Assembly (NCBI GenBank): GCA_018266915.1 | Contig: JAFDZM010000104.1 | Coordinates: 1-64,000 of the forward strand | Direction of reading: 5' to 3' | Source: Bacteroidota bacterium | Lineage (GTDB): Bacteria; Bacteroidota; Bacteroidia; Sphingobacteriales; Sphingobacteriaceae | DNA length: 64,000 nt | Shown: one piece after another, positions 25,605 to 33,950 of the stretch | How positions within the stretch are numbered: position 1 is the first letter of the stretch | How the letters are laid out: the number at the start of each line of letters is the position of its first letter | Made by a program: the position numbers and the translations under genes | Notes under the pieces: model-generated | Seen by the model: only the letters and a program-made list of their open reading frames with translations | Database searches by the model: none | Told to the model about the DNA's origin: nothing

Positions 25605-25695
25605 GGGATATGACTTATTTACGACAAACAGAGACAACCGCGCATTTTTAGGTTGCGTATGTTGATTTAAATAACAACCATAAATTTTATAGTAA

Positions 25696-26343
25696 ATGAA
25701 AAAGATTGTGTTATATCTGGCATCCGTTCTTTTATTCTGCGGATGTGCAAACGGGCAAAGCAGAAGTGATTTTGCCACTGTTCCTCAACCTAAAGCAGGC
25801 GAAAGCGTTGCCACATTTGGCGGCGGCTGTTTCTGGAGCATGAGTGAAGCCATGTCTGAACTAAAAGGGGTAAATAAGGTAGTTTCGGGGTACGCCGGAG
25901 GTACTAAAGTCAACCCAACTTATGAAGAAGTTAGCTCACAGGAGACTGGTCATGCAGAAGTAGTACAGATCTATTATGATCCTAAAGTAATAAGTTATGC
26001 TACATTGGCTAAGTCCTTCTTTTTTGCACATGACCCAACAGAATTAAACCGTCAGGGGCCTGATGAAGGAACCGATTACCGCTCAATAGCATTTTATCGT
26101 ACTCCCGAAGAACACGAAGTACTATTGAACATGATAAAGGAAGTGAATGCCACCAAGCATTACAGCGACCCGATAGTTACTCAAGTTGTACCATTCAAAG
26201 CATTTTATCCTGCCGAAAAATATCACCAGGGATATTACCGATTGCATGGGGACAACCCGTACATTGGCAGTGTATCGGAACCAAAAGTGATGAAGTTCAG
26301 GAAAGCTATGCATGCTGAGTTAAAACCGGAATTCCAGAAGTAA
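25696..26343 (+). CDS. msrA: Peptide-methionine (S)-S-oxide reductase, exported lipoprotein
   Basis: MsrA reduces the S-epimer of methionine sulfoxide. The 215-residue protein has a lipoprotein-like signal (LLFCGC), then the catalytic FGGGCFWSM (Cys about 45), SGYAGG, NPTYEEVSSQETGHAE and HQGYYRLHGDNPYI. Export parallels the exported MsrB at 1.3 kb, so both epimers could be repaired in the envelope. A short GC-rich stem (GGCGC/GCGCC, 26365-26379) lies before the convergent WbqC-like gene. Confidence 0.93.
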   Translation: MKKIVLYLASVLLFCGCANGQSRSDFATVPQPKAGESVATFGGGCFWSMSEAMSELKGVNKVVSGYAGGTKVNPTYEEVSSQETGHAEVVQIYYDPKVISYATLAKSFFFAHDPTELNRQGPDEGTDYRSIAFYRTPEEHEVLLNMIKEVNATKHYSDPIVTQVVPFKAFYPAEKYHQGYYRLHGDNPYIGSVSEPKVMKFRKAMHAELKPEFQK

Positions 26344-26393
26344 GTTAGGTTGGGGCTTGCAATAGGCGCGCCTTGCGCCAAGTACACTCCCCG

Positions 26394-27005
26394 CTATAAG
26401 TAATTTACAGATTGAGGGCCCTGGTTAAACAACAGGTCTACTATACTGAGGTTTTTCATAAAGCCGTGCCTTTCTTCAAAAACCTGAAAGTAGGGTTTTT
26501 GAAGAAAGTTGGATTCTTTTTTAGAGTTAATACTATGCCTGAGATCTGTTAATGCAGGATATTCATGCTCATAGGTTTCAGTATAATTAACAATGGCTTT
26601 TATCTTTAACAGCTTCAGGATCAGTTGAAATAGTTGGTCATTATAATCGAATAGAAAAGTTTCCTTCTTTTCATAAAATGGTGCAAATTCATCTTCATAA
26701 TACTCAAAATAAGCCGAGCGGCGATAGCAACCCTGCAGACTCATCCAATGTAAACGCTGCCATCTGAAATCGTAGCTTATCTTAACATCCTTTACCGGCG
26801 TGTGCACTTTTGAACCTTTTATAACAGGAACCACCAGCGTAAGCATACCGTCAGGTGAGTAGATGTTGGCCCGGTTACGATAGGTTTGCTTTGGAAAATG
26901 CTCCTGCTTTTCGATCACAAAATCGGGGTTATAGCTATTCAACTGAGCAAAATATTCAACCGGGGGTAGATAAAACATGGGCATTACAGCGCCTTTTTCA
27001 ATCAT
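26394..27005 (-). CDS. WbqC-like family protein
   Basis: A 203-residue protein of the WbqC family (FYLPPVEYFAQLNS, QTYRNRANIYSPDG, LTLVVPV, WQRLHWMSLQGCYRRSAYFEYY). WbqC-like proteins occur in polysaccharide and O-antigen loci; their activity is not settled. I choose the ATG at 27005; a TTG at 27026 and an ATG at 26984 are alternatives. It diverges from the acyltransferase gene with about 36 bases between starts, so the two promoters must overlap. Confidence 0.82.
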   Translation of the reverse strand: MIEKGAVMPMFYLPPVEYFAQLNSYNPDFVIEKQEHFPKQTYRNRANIYSPDGMLTLVVPVIKGSKVHTPVKDVKISYDFRWQRLHWMSLQGCYRRSAYFEYYEDEFAPFYEKKETFLFDYNDQLFQLILKLLKIKAIVNYTETYEHEYPALTDLRHSINSKKESNFLQKPYFQVFEERHGFMKNLSIVDLLFNQGPQSVNYL

Positions 27006-27041
27006 ATATTCTATGTTTGTGTTCAAAAATCGGACAAAATA

Positions 27042-27938
27042 ATGATAAAAAAAGCGGTTTCGTACATAGGTATTTTCTTTTTGTACTTATTGTCGTTAAC
27101 GCCGTTCTGGTTTTTGTACTTAATATCTGATATGCTTTATCTAATGGTTTACCATATAGTAGGCTATCGCCGCAAGGTTGTTCAGCAAAATCTTCAAAAT
27201 GCTTTCCCCGAAAAAAGCGCTGAAGAGCGTAAAAACATCGAGCATAAATTTTATCATCATTTTTGCGACCTGGTAGTCGAGACAGTGAAAACTATCAGTA
27301 TTTCACCCAGGCAATTGAGTAAACGAGTCATTGCGACCAACCCGGATTTAGTTAACAAAGTATTAAGCAGTGAACGCAAAGTGATTGGAGTAGCTGGGCA
27401 TTATTGCAACTGGGAGTTATTAGCATTGGGAATTACCTCGGTAACCAGCAAAAAATTTCTGATCATTTATAAACCTTTATCTAACAGAATTTTTGATAAG
27501 TTCTTTTTAAATACCCGTTCACGGTTCAAAGGCATACCTGTTGCTATGAAACTGGTGCTCCGCAAAATGGTGGAATTGAAAAATGAACCATTTATGACTG
27601 TGCTTTTGGGCGATCAAACCCCCGTGAGGCACGAGGCAACATACTTTACCAATTTCCTGAACCAACCTACGCCTGTATTTTTAGGGGTAGAAAAAATGGC
27701 CAAATCCTTTGATTGCGAAGTATATTTCTGTGATATGCAAAAGGTGAAACGCGGTTACTATACCTACACTGCTGTGCCGCTGATAGAACACGCCAAGGCT
27801 GCAGCCCCACATGAGATCACAAAAGCTCATGTGCAATACCTGGAAAAAGTAATCAGGGAACAACCCGAATACTGGCTATGGTCACATCGCAGGTGGAAGT
27901 TTAAGCCGGAGGATATTGAAGGTGCTATCGTAGATTAA
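27042..27938 (+). CDS. LpxL/HtrB-like lysophospholipid or lipid A acyltransferase
   Basis: A 298-residue membrane-anchored acyltransferase. The N-terminal helix (IGIFFLYLLSLTPFWFLYLI) is followed by the HX4E motif in GHYCNWELLALG (about residue 118), and later LLGDQTP and the YWLWSHRRWKF ending typical of lipid A late acyltransferases. It would acylate lipid A or another lipid at the inner membrane. The glycosyltransferase at 28049 follows in the same direction, after a heptad repeat. Confidence 0.88.
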   Translation: MIKKAVSYIGIFFLYLLSLTPFWFLYLISDMLYLMVYHIVGYRRKVVQQNLQNAFPEKSAEERKNIEHKFYHHFCDLVVETVKTISISPRQLSKRVIATNPDLVNKVLSSERKVIGVAGHYCNWELLALGITSVTSKKFLIIYKPLSNRIFDKFFLNTRSRFKGIPVAMKLVLRKMVELKNEPFMTVLLGDQTPVRHEATYFTNFLNQPTPVFLGVEKMAKSFDCEVYFCDMQKVKRGYYTYTAVPLIEHAKAAAPHEITKAHVQYLEKVIREQPEYWLWSHRRWKFKPEDIEGAIVD

Positions 27939-27940
27939 AA

Positions 27941-28033
27941 GTCGATAGACCATAGTCAATAGACCATTGCCAAAGTATCAACTAAAAATTGTAGAATTGC
28001 ACCAACTATGGACCATGGACAATAAACCATGGA
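27941..28033. repeat. Two heptad arrays between acyltransferase and glycosyltransferase
   Basis: Left array 27941-27968: GTCGATA, GACCATA, GTCAATA, GACCATT. Right array 28006-28033: CTATGGA, CCATGGA, CAATAAA, CCATGGA. GACCATAG-like units on the left are near complements of CTATGGAC-like units on the right, giving an imperfect hairpin with a 37-base loop. Confidence 0.7.
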
Positions 28034-28048
28034 CACGCAGAATATTGA

Positions 28049-29080
28049 ATGACAAGTACGCCTAAAGTTGCCATCGTAATATTAAACTGGAACGGGTTAA
28101 AATATCTCCGCGAATTTCTCCCTTCTGTAATGGCGTCAACCTGGCCAAACCTGGATATTGTTGTAGGCGACAATGGTTCGAGTGACGATTCAGTTAATTT
28201 TCTCAAAGAAAACTTCCCGGCTGTTCAGATCATTCAAAACGATAAAAACTACGGTTTTACCGGCGGCTATAACCGTGTGCTGGAAAAGGTAGAAGCTGAT
28301 TACTTTATTCTACTAAACTCAGACGTAGAAGTACCTGCCGGATGGATTGAACCCGTGATAGAATTAATGGAGAGTGATCTGTTGATTGCAGCAGCCGCGC
28401 CAAAGATCAGGGCTTTTGCGCAAAAAGACCATTTTGAACATGCTGGTGCCGCTGGAGGTTTTATAGATAAATACGGCTATCCTTTTTGTCGCGGGCGTAT
28501 GTTTTATGAAATAGAAGAAGATAAAGGGCAGTATCAACAATCGGGAGAAGTATTTTGGGCTACAGGTGCTGCTATGTTTGTCAAAAAGCAGTATTGGGTT
28601 GCAGCCAAAGGATTTGATGAACGCTTTTTCGCTCACATGGAGGAGATAGATCTTTGCTGGCGATTGAAGAACATGGGCTACAAGGTGATGTACTGCGCAC
28701 AATCAGAAGTTTACCATGTGGGTGGGGGAACATTAAATACCGAAAATCCTTTTAAAACCTTTCTGAATTTCCGGAATAATCTATTACTGCTCAGAAACAA
28801 CCTTTCCTTTTGGCGGGGACTTTTCATTATCGGTATCCGCTTCTGGATGGATTTGCTGGCGATTGTTCGTTTCCTGAATGAAGGTAAACGCAAAGATGCC
28901 TGGGCCATAAGCCGCGCGCATCAGAATTTTGTGCTGCAATTGTTTAAAGGCGGTGGCCCTAAAACTAAACGGAGCAACCTGCCCGACCTGAAAGGGATGT
29001 ATAAACGCAGCATTGTTTGGGACTTCTTTTTAAAAAAGAAACACTCATTCTCGGTGCTTGATCCTAAAGATTTTTACTAA
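28049..29080 (+). CDS. GT2 family glycosyltransferase
   Basis: A 343-residue inverting glycosyltransferase with GT-A fold: VAIVILNWNGLKYL, VVGDNGSSDDS and the metal-site-like LLNSDVEVP, then GFDERFFAHMEEIDLCWRLK, which is typical of rhamnosyltransferase-like WbbL proteins. A C-terminal hydrophobic segment (GLFIIGIRFWMDLLAIV) may anchor it. It probably adds a sugar to an envelope polysaccharide. Its stop codon abuts the convergent MscS gene with no gap. Confidence 0.88.
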   Translation: MTSTPKVAIVILNWNGLKYLREFLPSVMASTWPNLDIVVGDNGSSDDSVNFLKENFPAVQIIQNDKNYGFTGGYNRVLEKVEADYFILLNSDVEVPAGWIEPVIELMESDLLIAAAAPKIRAFAQKDHFEHAGAAGGFIDKYGYPFCRGRMFYEIEEDKGQYQQSGEVFWATGAAMFVKKQYWVAAKGFDERFFAHMEEIDLCWRLKNMGYKVMYCAQSEVYHVGGGTLNTENPFKTFLNFRNNLLLLRNNLSFWRGLFIIGIRFWMDLLAIVRFLNEGKRKDAWAISRAHQNFVLQLFKGGGPKTKRSNLPDLKGMYKRSIVWDFFLKKKHSFSVLDPKDFY

Positions 29081-31498
29081 TCATTGCGCTTGTGGAGTTA
29101 CCGGTAGATTGATGCCTTGTTTGGCCAGCATCTCGTATATTGATGCCAAAACAGTACTTCTTAATTCTGATGCGTTGGCTATATCTGCCGCCCAAAACGA
29201 TACTTTAAATTCTACAAATTTGTCGGTAACACTATTTACAAAAACAGCTGGTCCCGGCGTGTCCATGATATCATCACGGTTACAAAGCAGGTCGACAAGC
29301 AGTTTCTTCACTTTCTCAATATCCGAGCCATAGATCACAGCGATTGATATTTCTACGCGACGGTTGGTGTTGCTTAGTGTCCAGTTCACTACCTGTTGCG
29401 ATATCATGTCGCCATTCGGAATAATCACCTCAGAGCCATCGCCGGTAGCCAGTTTACTTGACCGTATGCCAATTTCTTTGATCGTACCGGCGTGACCGCC
29501 TACTTCAATAATATCACCAATTTGAACTGGCTTTTCAAATGCCAGTATCATACCTGATACCAGGTTGTTGACGATATTCTGCAAACCAAAACCGATACCA
29601 ACTCCAAAGGCACTGAAGATAATAGTCAGCTTGTCTATCGGAAAATTTGATGCTGCAACGGCTAACAAAAAGCCTACAGTAAATACACCGATCCTGATTA
29701 AAAGGGTAGAGGCACGGTTTTTCTTTTTTAATGCGCTTAAATCAGTAGTGTGCTGTAACGAAAGATCATAAAAGTAACTGATCAACTTTGATAACAAGGT
29801 AGATATCCAGATAACGACAATAAAAATGACAAAACCGCCGAAAGTAAATGAAGCCCCGCCAATCGAACGTGATTGGTTCAGGACATCAACCAGGTAGTCA
29901 TGCACCCAATCATCAATATTCAGGTTTTGAAGCAGGAAGAAAATCCAAAGTAATGCAGCAAAAGCGCTTAACGTACTCCTAAACTTCTTTTGCAACACAG
30001 CATAGTCGATCCAGGCAATGAAGGTATTCTCCGCTTTTTTGGTGTGGAATTGCAGAAATATTCCTTGTATTAATATCTGGATAATAAAATACAGGCTTAT
30101 AAGCATCCATAAGTTAAATACTGCGGTAATACCTAGTATTTTGGCCAAGCTGAACCTGCCTGTTAAGTTTAGTATAAGTGATAGAAATTGCAGGATAATA
30201 AATATAATTGCAACGGTGCGGGTACCAGGCAATTGGCCTTCTTTTTCCTTTTTAACTTTCTTCAAAAATGCCCAAGCAATAATAACAGCTGCAATGCTTA
30301 ATAATATAGTAATGTATTGATCGGCCACCGTAATCTGTATCAACAGGTTGCTCAGTGCATAAATTACTGTTAGGGTAAATAGCTGAACCAGAAAGCTAAA
30401 TGTTGTCCGGGAAAAACTCTTTTTAACCAGGACCAACACTAAAACAATAGAAATCAAAAAGAATATCTCATCATATGCTACTGGTGGGTGACTATAAAAA
30501 TAAGGTATAAGCGCGGCAACTATTAACAATGATGATGCCAGCGGATTTGAATAGATGTAATTAGTTCGATCCGGAATAGCCTCAATTTGGTCACTATTTC
30601 GTAATGTTCTTTGCCTATTATAAAATATCCAAAAAGTAACAGCTAACAGGAGCGATATACCAACCAGGTGGGTTACTGTTCCGTTTTTTATAAAGTAATA
30701 AAGCTGCGTGTTGGTAAGACCGATTGTTGCTTTTACTGCAGAACCTAAATCATTATATTTTGGGCCCTTTTCCCATATCAAGCCAAACTCACCATCCATG
30801 GCCCTGTCGGCAAACCGTTTTATTTTAGCATCGATCTGGTCGCTTTGATCTAATACAGTGGTATAAGCAACCGATACCTGGTTTTGCAGTAAATTAACCG
30901 ATAATAAATTAGCCCTATTGGCAGAATCTGTTTTGTGCCATATAACTCTAAGTTTACCCAGCTTATCATAAAATGCTCCTCTCAATGCAGGGTCTTCTGG
31001 TACGATTCTTAATAAAGTATCTTTCGAACATTTTATAATTTCGTGTTGGTTTTGAACAAGCTTTGAGTTCACATCATCGAGACTCGATTGCCAATCCTCC
31101 AGGTTATCCTGGATGTGATCCAGGTTATCGCGAAGGACGAACAGGTATCGCAAAGTGCTGGAGCTTTTATTGTTGGCAAGTTGTTGTATCCTATTTAGCC
31201 TTTTGTATATACGTGGTATTTGCTGGCTTACATCAGTTGTGTCCAAGCCATCTGCCAGGTCATTGTTAATCTGATTAAAAGTGGAGATATATTGTTCAAT
31301 GTGCTGTAGCAGACTGTGGATTGAAGTATCCACCCTGCTTAGGCTTTGCAAAACAGAATCGCGCGAATGCTTTAATTTTCTTTCAGTATCCCTTAAATTT
31401 CTAGGCTTTTTCTTTTTTTCCTGGGCAAAACTGTTGTGAATGCCTAACGTGGCTGTAACCACTATTACTAAAAGAAGTGCTTTGGCTATTTTACGCAT
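29081..31498 (-). CDS. Large MscS-family mechanosensitive channel
   Basis: An 805-residue channel protein. After a signal peptide comes an extracytoplasmic coiled-coil region (residues about 30-250), then about ten to eleven membrane helices and the MscS core at about 610-790 (FSAFGVGIGFGLQNIVNNL pore helix, FEKPVQIGDIIEVGGHAGTI, IPNGDMISQQVVNW). Long MscS proteins of this plan resemble MscK/YbiO-type channels and release solutes on hypo-osmotic shock. It converges on the glycosyltransferase with zero spacing. Confidence 0.9.
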   Translation of the reverse strand: MRKIAKALLLVIVVTATLGIHNSFAQEKKKKPRNLRDTERKLKHSRDSVLQSLSRVDTSIHSLLQHIEQYISTFNQINNDLADGLDTTDVSQQIPRIYKRLNRIQQLANNKSSSTLRYLFVLRDNLDHIQDNLEDWQSSLDDVNSKLVQNQHEIIKCSKDTLLRIVPEDPALRGAFYDKLGKLRVIWHKTDSANRANLLSVNLLQNQVSVAYTTVLDQSDQIDAKIKRFADRAMDGEFGLIWEKGPKYNDLGSAVKATIGLTNTQLYYFIKNGTVTHLVGISLLLAVTFWIFYNRQRTLRNSDQIEAIPDRTNYIYSNPLASSLLIVAALIPYFYSHPPVAYDEIFFLISIVLVLVLVKKSFSRTTFSFLVQLFTLTVIYALSNLLIQITVADQYITILLSIAAVIIAWAFLKKVKKEKEGQLPGTRTVAIIFIILQFLSLILNLTGRFSLAKILGITAVFNLWMLISLYFIIQILIQGIFLQFHTKKAENTFIAWIDYAVLQKKFRSTLSAFAALLWIFFLLQNLNIDDWVHDYLVDVLNQSRSIGGASFTFGGFVIFIVVIWISTLLSKLISYFYDLSLQHTTDLSALKKKNRASTLLIRIGVFTVGFLLAVAASNFPIDKLTIIFSAFGVGIGFGLQNIVNNLVSGMILAFEKPVQIGDIIEVGGHAGTIKEIGIRSSKLATGDGSEVIIPNGDMISQQVVNWTLSNTNRRVEISIAVIYGSDIEKVKKLLVDLLCNRDDIMDTPGPAVFVNSVTDKFVEFKVSFWAADIANASELRSTVLASIYEMLAKQGINLPVTPQAQ

Positions 31499-31558
31499 AG
31501 GACAATGTAAAAACGGTGGATTTAGGGGCTTATTATCAGTTTTATACGTTCAGAATAA

Positions 31559-31978
31559 TTATCCGTTTACAAAGTTTTCAACAGCAAGACGGTAAGAGTC
31601 CATTCCAAAGCCTGCAATTACCCCGCGACAGTTGGTAGCCAGTAATGATTTATGGCGAAATTCTTCGCGTTTATACACATTGCTGATATGCACCTCTATC
31701 ACAGGGGTTTTAATGCCTGCAATTGCGTCGCTAATGGCCACCGAGGTGTGCGTATAAGCGCCCGCATTGATCACAATACCATCGCTGCTAAAACCCACTT
31801 CGTGCAGCTTATTAATTATTTCACCCTCCACATTACTTTGATAATAATTTATGGTGATGTTTGCGTAGCGTTTGCGCAGGGCGACAAGGTAATCTTCAAA
31901 ACTGCTGTCGCCGTAAATGGATTTTTCGCGAACGCCAAGCAGGTTTAAATTAGGGCCGTTGATAATTTGTATATTCAT
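31559..31978 (-). CDS. aroQ: 3-Dehydroquinate dehydratase, type II
   Basis: A 139-residue shikimate-pathway enzyme converting 3-dehydroquinate to 3-dehydroshikimate. GPNLNLLGVREKSIYG holds the active-site Arg and Tyr, INAGAYTHTSVAISDAI the substrate loop and EVHISNVYKREEFRH the catalytic His. Length equals the family norm. It is divergent from xerD with only 40 bases between starts. Confidence 0.95.
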   Translation of the reverse strand: MNIQIINGPNLNLLGVREKSIYGDSSFEDYLVALRKRYANITINYYQSNVEGEIINKLHEVGFSSDGIVINAGAYTHTSVAISDAIAGIKTPVIEVHISNVYKREEFRHKSLLATNCRGVIAGFGMDSYRLAVENFVNG

Positions 31979-32018
31979 TAGCCCAAACTTAAGTATAAAA
32001 CATTAAAAGCAAAATCAA

Positions 32019-32918
32019 TTGGACTGGCGATCGGCGATAAAAGGCTTTCAGGCGTATCTCAAACTGGAAAAGGGACTTTCGGATAACTCAATAGAAGCGT
32101 ATAGCAGAGATATAGATAAGCTGCAGCAGTTTTCTGATAGTCATCCAAATAGTCTGAAACCGGATGCGTTTACCTTGAATGACCTTCGTCAATTCATCAA
32201 TTGGATAAATGAATTGGGAATGATCCCTTCATCACAGGCGAGGATATTATCGGGCATCAAATCCTTTTATAAATACCTGCTGGCTGAAGATATGATCAAG
32301 AACAATCCTGCCGAATTGCTTGAATCGCCCAAGAAAATGCGTAAGCTACCTGATACTCTAAGCTACCAGGATATCAATAAGCTGATTGAAGCTATCGATC
32401 TATCTAAACCGGACGGCACACGCAACAAAGCTATTATAGAAGTGCTTTATAGTTGTGGTTTGCGGGTATCTGAATTAACAGAGCTTAGACTATCTAATCT
32501 TTATCTGGAAATAGAGTTTGTGAAAGTGATTGGTAAAGGTAACAAGGAGCGTTTAGTACCTATCGGTGGCGAAGCTATAAAAGCACTCAAGCTTTGGATA
32601 GAGCATCCCCGCGTACATATCCCGATAAAAAAAGGAGAGGAAGATATGGTATTCCTCAATCGCCGGGGCTCAAGATTAAGCCGGGTATATATTTTTATGT
32701 TGATCAAACAATTGGCAGAAGCAGCGGGCATTAAGAAATCTATCAGTCCACACACTTTGCGGCATTCATTTGCAACTCACCTGGTTGAAGGTGGCGCTGA
32801 TTTGCGTGCCGTACAAGAAATGCTGGGTCATGAAAGTATTACTACGACGGAAATCTACACGCATTTGGATAGGGAGTATTTGAAGGAAACTATTATCTCT
32901 TATCACCCGCGAAATTAA
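32019..32918 (+). CDS. xerD: Tyrosine recombinase XerD
   Basis: A 299-residue site-specific recombinase that would resolve chromosome dimers with a XerC partner. The N-terminal SAM-like domain has LKLEKGLSDNSIEAYSRDI. The catalytic set is visible: Arg in RVSELTELRL (about 150), HTLRHSFATHL, the second His in MLGHESITTTEIY (about 271) and nucleophilic Tyr280 in IYTH. The start is TTG at 32019; the conserved N-terminus begins there and no ATG is near. A lone xerD next to housekeeping genes suggests the chromosomal recombinase rather than an integrase. Confidence 0.92.
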   Translation: MDWRSAIKGFQAYLKLEKGLSDNSIEAYSRDIDKLQQFSDSHPNSLKPDAFTLNDLRQFINWINELGMIPSSQARILSGIKSFYKYLLAEDMIKNNPAELLESPKKMRKLPDTLSYQDINKLIEAIDLSKPDGTRNKAIIEVLYSCGLRVSELTELRLSNLYLEIEFVKVIGKGNKERLVPIGGEAIKALKLWIEHPRVHIPIKKGEEDMVFLNRRGSRLSRVYIFMLIKQLAEAAGIKKSISPHTLRHSFATHLVEGGADLRAVQEMLGHESITTTEIYTHLDREYLKETIISYHPRN

Positions 32919-32921
32919 GTT

Positions 32922-32949
32922 GACAGTTCTGAGTGCGCAGTTTGCAGAA
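32922..32949. repeat. Heptad array downstream of xerD
   Basis: Units GACAGTT, CTGAGTG, CGCAGTT, TGCAGAA, four bases past the stop. CAGTTCTGAGT (32924-32934) is an exact reverse complement of ACTCAGAACTG inside prmC (33478-33488). Confidence 0.6.
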
Positions 32950-32956
32950 TAAATAT

Positions 32957-33820
32957 TTATTTAGTTGCTCTAATCATCCTGTCTTTTCCGCTCATGTCTT
33001 TTCTTAACTCAATGTTAATGAATAGTCTACTATTTAATAGATTAACTATTTGTTTACCATAGCTTTCATTGATTTCAAAAAACAACAATCCGTCTTTTTC
33101 TAAATGAGTAGAAGCGAAATCTGCTATGGCCTTATAGAAAATGAGCGGATCATCCTCGGGTACAAATAATGCGGTATGGGGTTCGAAATCGGTAACATTG
33201 GTGTGCATCAGCTTTTTGTCCTCAAGGGTGACGTAGGGTGGATTACTTACAATGAGTGAGTAGTGAGTAGTGAGTAGTGAATGGTTGGTTGGATTAAGAA
33301 TATCGTTCTCAATAAAATTGATGTTTACTTTATTCAATTCGGCATTCTCTTTTGCTGTTTGCAAAGCTTCAGGTGAAATATCTATTGCGGAGACCTCAGC
33401 TTCAGGTAAATTTTTCTTTAGGCTGATAGGGATACAACCGCTTCCAGTTCCTATATCCAAAAATTTGCCAACTGCCAACTCAGAACTGCGAACTGACGAC
33501 AGGATCCAATCTACCAATTCCTCCGTCTCTGGCCTGGGTATCAATACTGACGGGTTTACATTGAAAGTGAGTCCGTAGAATTCGGTATAACCTAATATGT
33601 ATTGGATCGGTTCGCCGGTTGCCAAACGTGTTAATATGTTTGTAATTCTCTCACTATCAGGCGTTGATATCCCTGTTTCGGGAAAAGCTTTGATTTTGGC
33701 AGATGAGATATTAACAACGTTTTCTAACACTATCATGCATAATGAATTGACTTCATTCGCTTCATAAATGGTTGATAGTTGTTCTGAAAAATCTGCCGAA
33801 ACCTGCTTAACCGTTTTCAT
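32957..33820 (-). CDS. prmC: Peptide chain release factor glutamine methyltransferase
   Basis: PrmC (HemK) methylates the GGQ glutamine of release factors. The 287-residue protein shows the SAM motif FLDIGTGSGCIPISL, the AIDISPEALQTA motif and the catalytic NPPY in IVSNPPYVTLED. The N-terminal helical domain ends in PVSVLIPRPETEELVDWIL-like sequence. Two unusual inserts lie in loops: SSVRSSELAVG (DNA 33468-33495) before the SAM motif and NHSLLTTHYSL (DNA 33256-33283) just before NPPY. Both are encoded by 7-base repeats like those in intergenic regions. The gene is convergent with xerD. Confidence 0.93.
   Translation of the reverse strand: MKTVKQVSADFSEQLSTIYEANEVNSLCMIVLENVVNISSAKIKAFPETGISTPDSERITNILTRLATGEPIQYILGYTEFYGLTFNVNPSVLIPRPETEELVDWILSSVRSSELAVGKFLDIGTGSGCIPISLKKNLPEAEVSAIDISPEALQTAKENAELNKVNINFIENDILNPTNHSLLTTHYSLIVSNPPYVTLEDKKLMHTNVTDFEPHTALFVPEDDPLIFYKAIADFASTHLEKDGLLFFEINESYGKQIVNLLNSRLFINIELRKDMSGKDRMIRATK
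33256..33283. repeat. Heptanucleotide tandem repeat inside prmC (GTGAGTA x3 plus GTGAATG)
   Basis: Three perfect 7-base units and one degenerate unit, coding on the minus strand for HSLLTTHYSL immediately before the NPPY motif. Gain or loss of one unit would shift the frame. Confidence 0.85.
33468..33495. repeat. Heptad array inside prmC (CCAACTG type)
   Basis: Units CCAACTG, CCAACTC, AGAACTG, CGAACTG, coding on the minus strand for part of RSSELAVG just ahead of the SAM-binding motif. Shares an 11-base inverse match with the array after xerD. Confidence 0.75.
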
Positions 33821-33938
33821 GCAGCAAAGAAACGAAAACTTCGGCGGTCAATTCACTGAATTTTAGCACCTAACTAACCTTGATTTAACAACTTATTCTA
33901 TAAATCTTAACATTATTAAAATTCGGTTCATACAAAGC

Positions 33939-33946
33939 TATATTTG
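33939..33946 (+). promoter_or_regulatory. Possible -7 box at the ribD start
   Basis: TATATTTG, a perfect TAnnTTTG, ends five bases before the ribD ATG. If used, the transcript would be leaderless or nearly so. No TTG at proper spacing. Confidence 0.35.
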
Positions 33947-33950
33947 CGGC

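Noticed and set aside
32019..32918. xerD as a mobile-element integrase
   Set aside because: Sequence motifs and the aroQ/prmC housekeeping context fit chromosomal XerD; no att-like repeats or cargo genes adjoin it.
33254..33284. Short tandem repeat as CRISPR remnant
   Set aside because: Units are 7 bases with no spacers and lie in the prmC frame.
33900..33950. FMN riboswitch before ribD
   Set aside because: The leader is too short and lacks the conserved RFN-element sequences.
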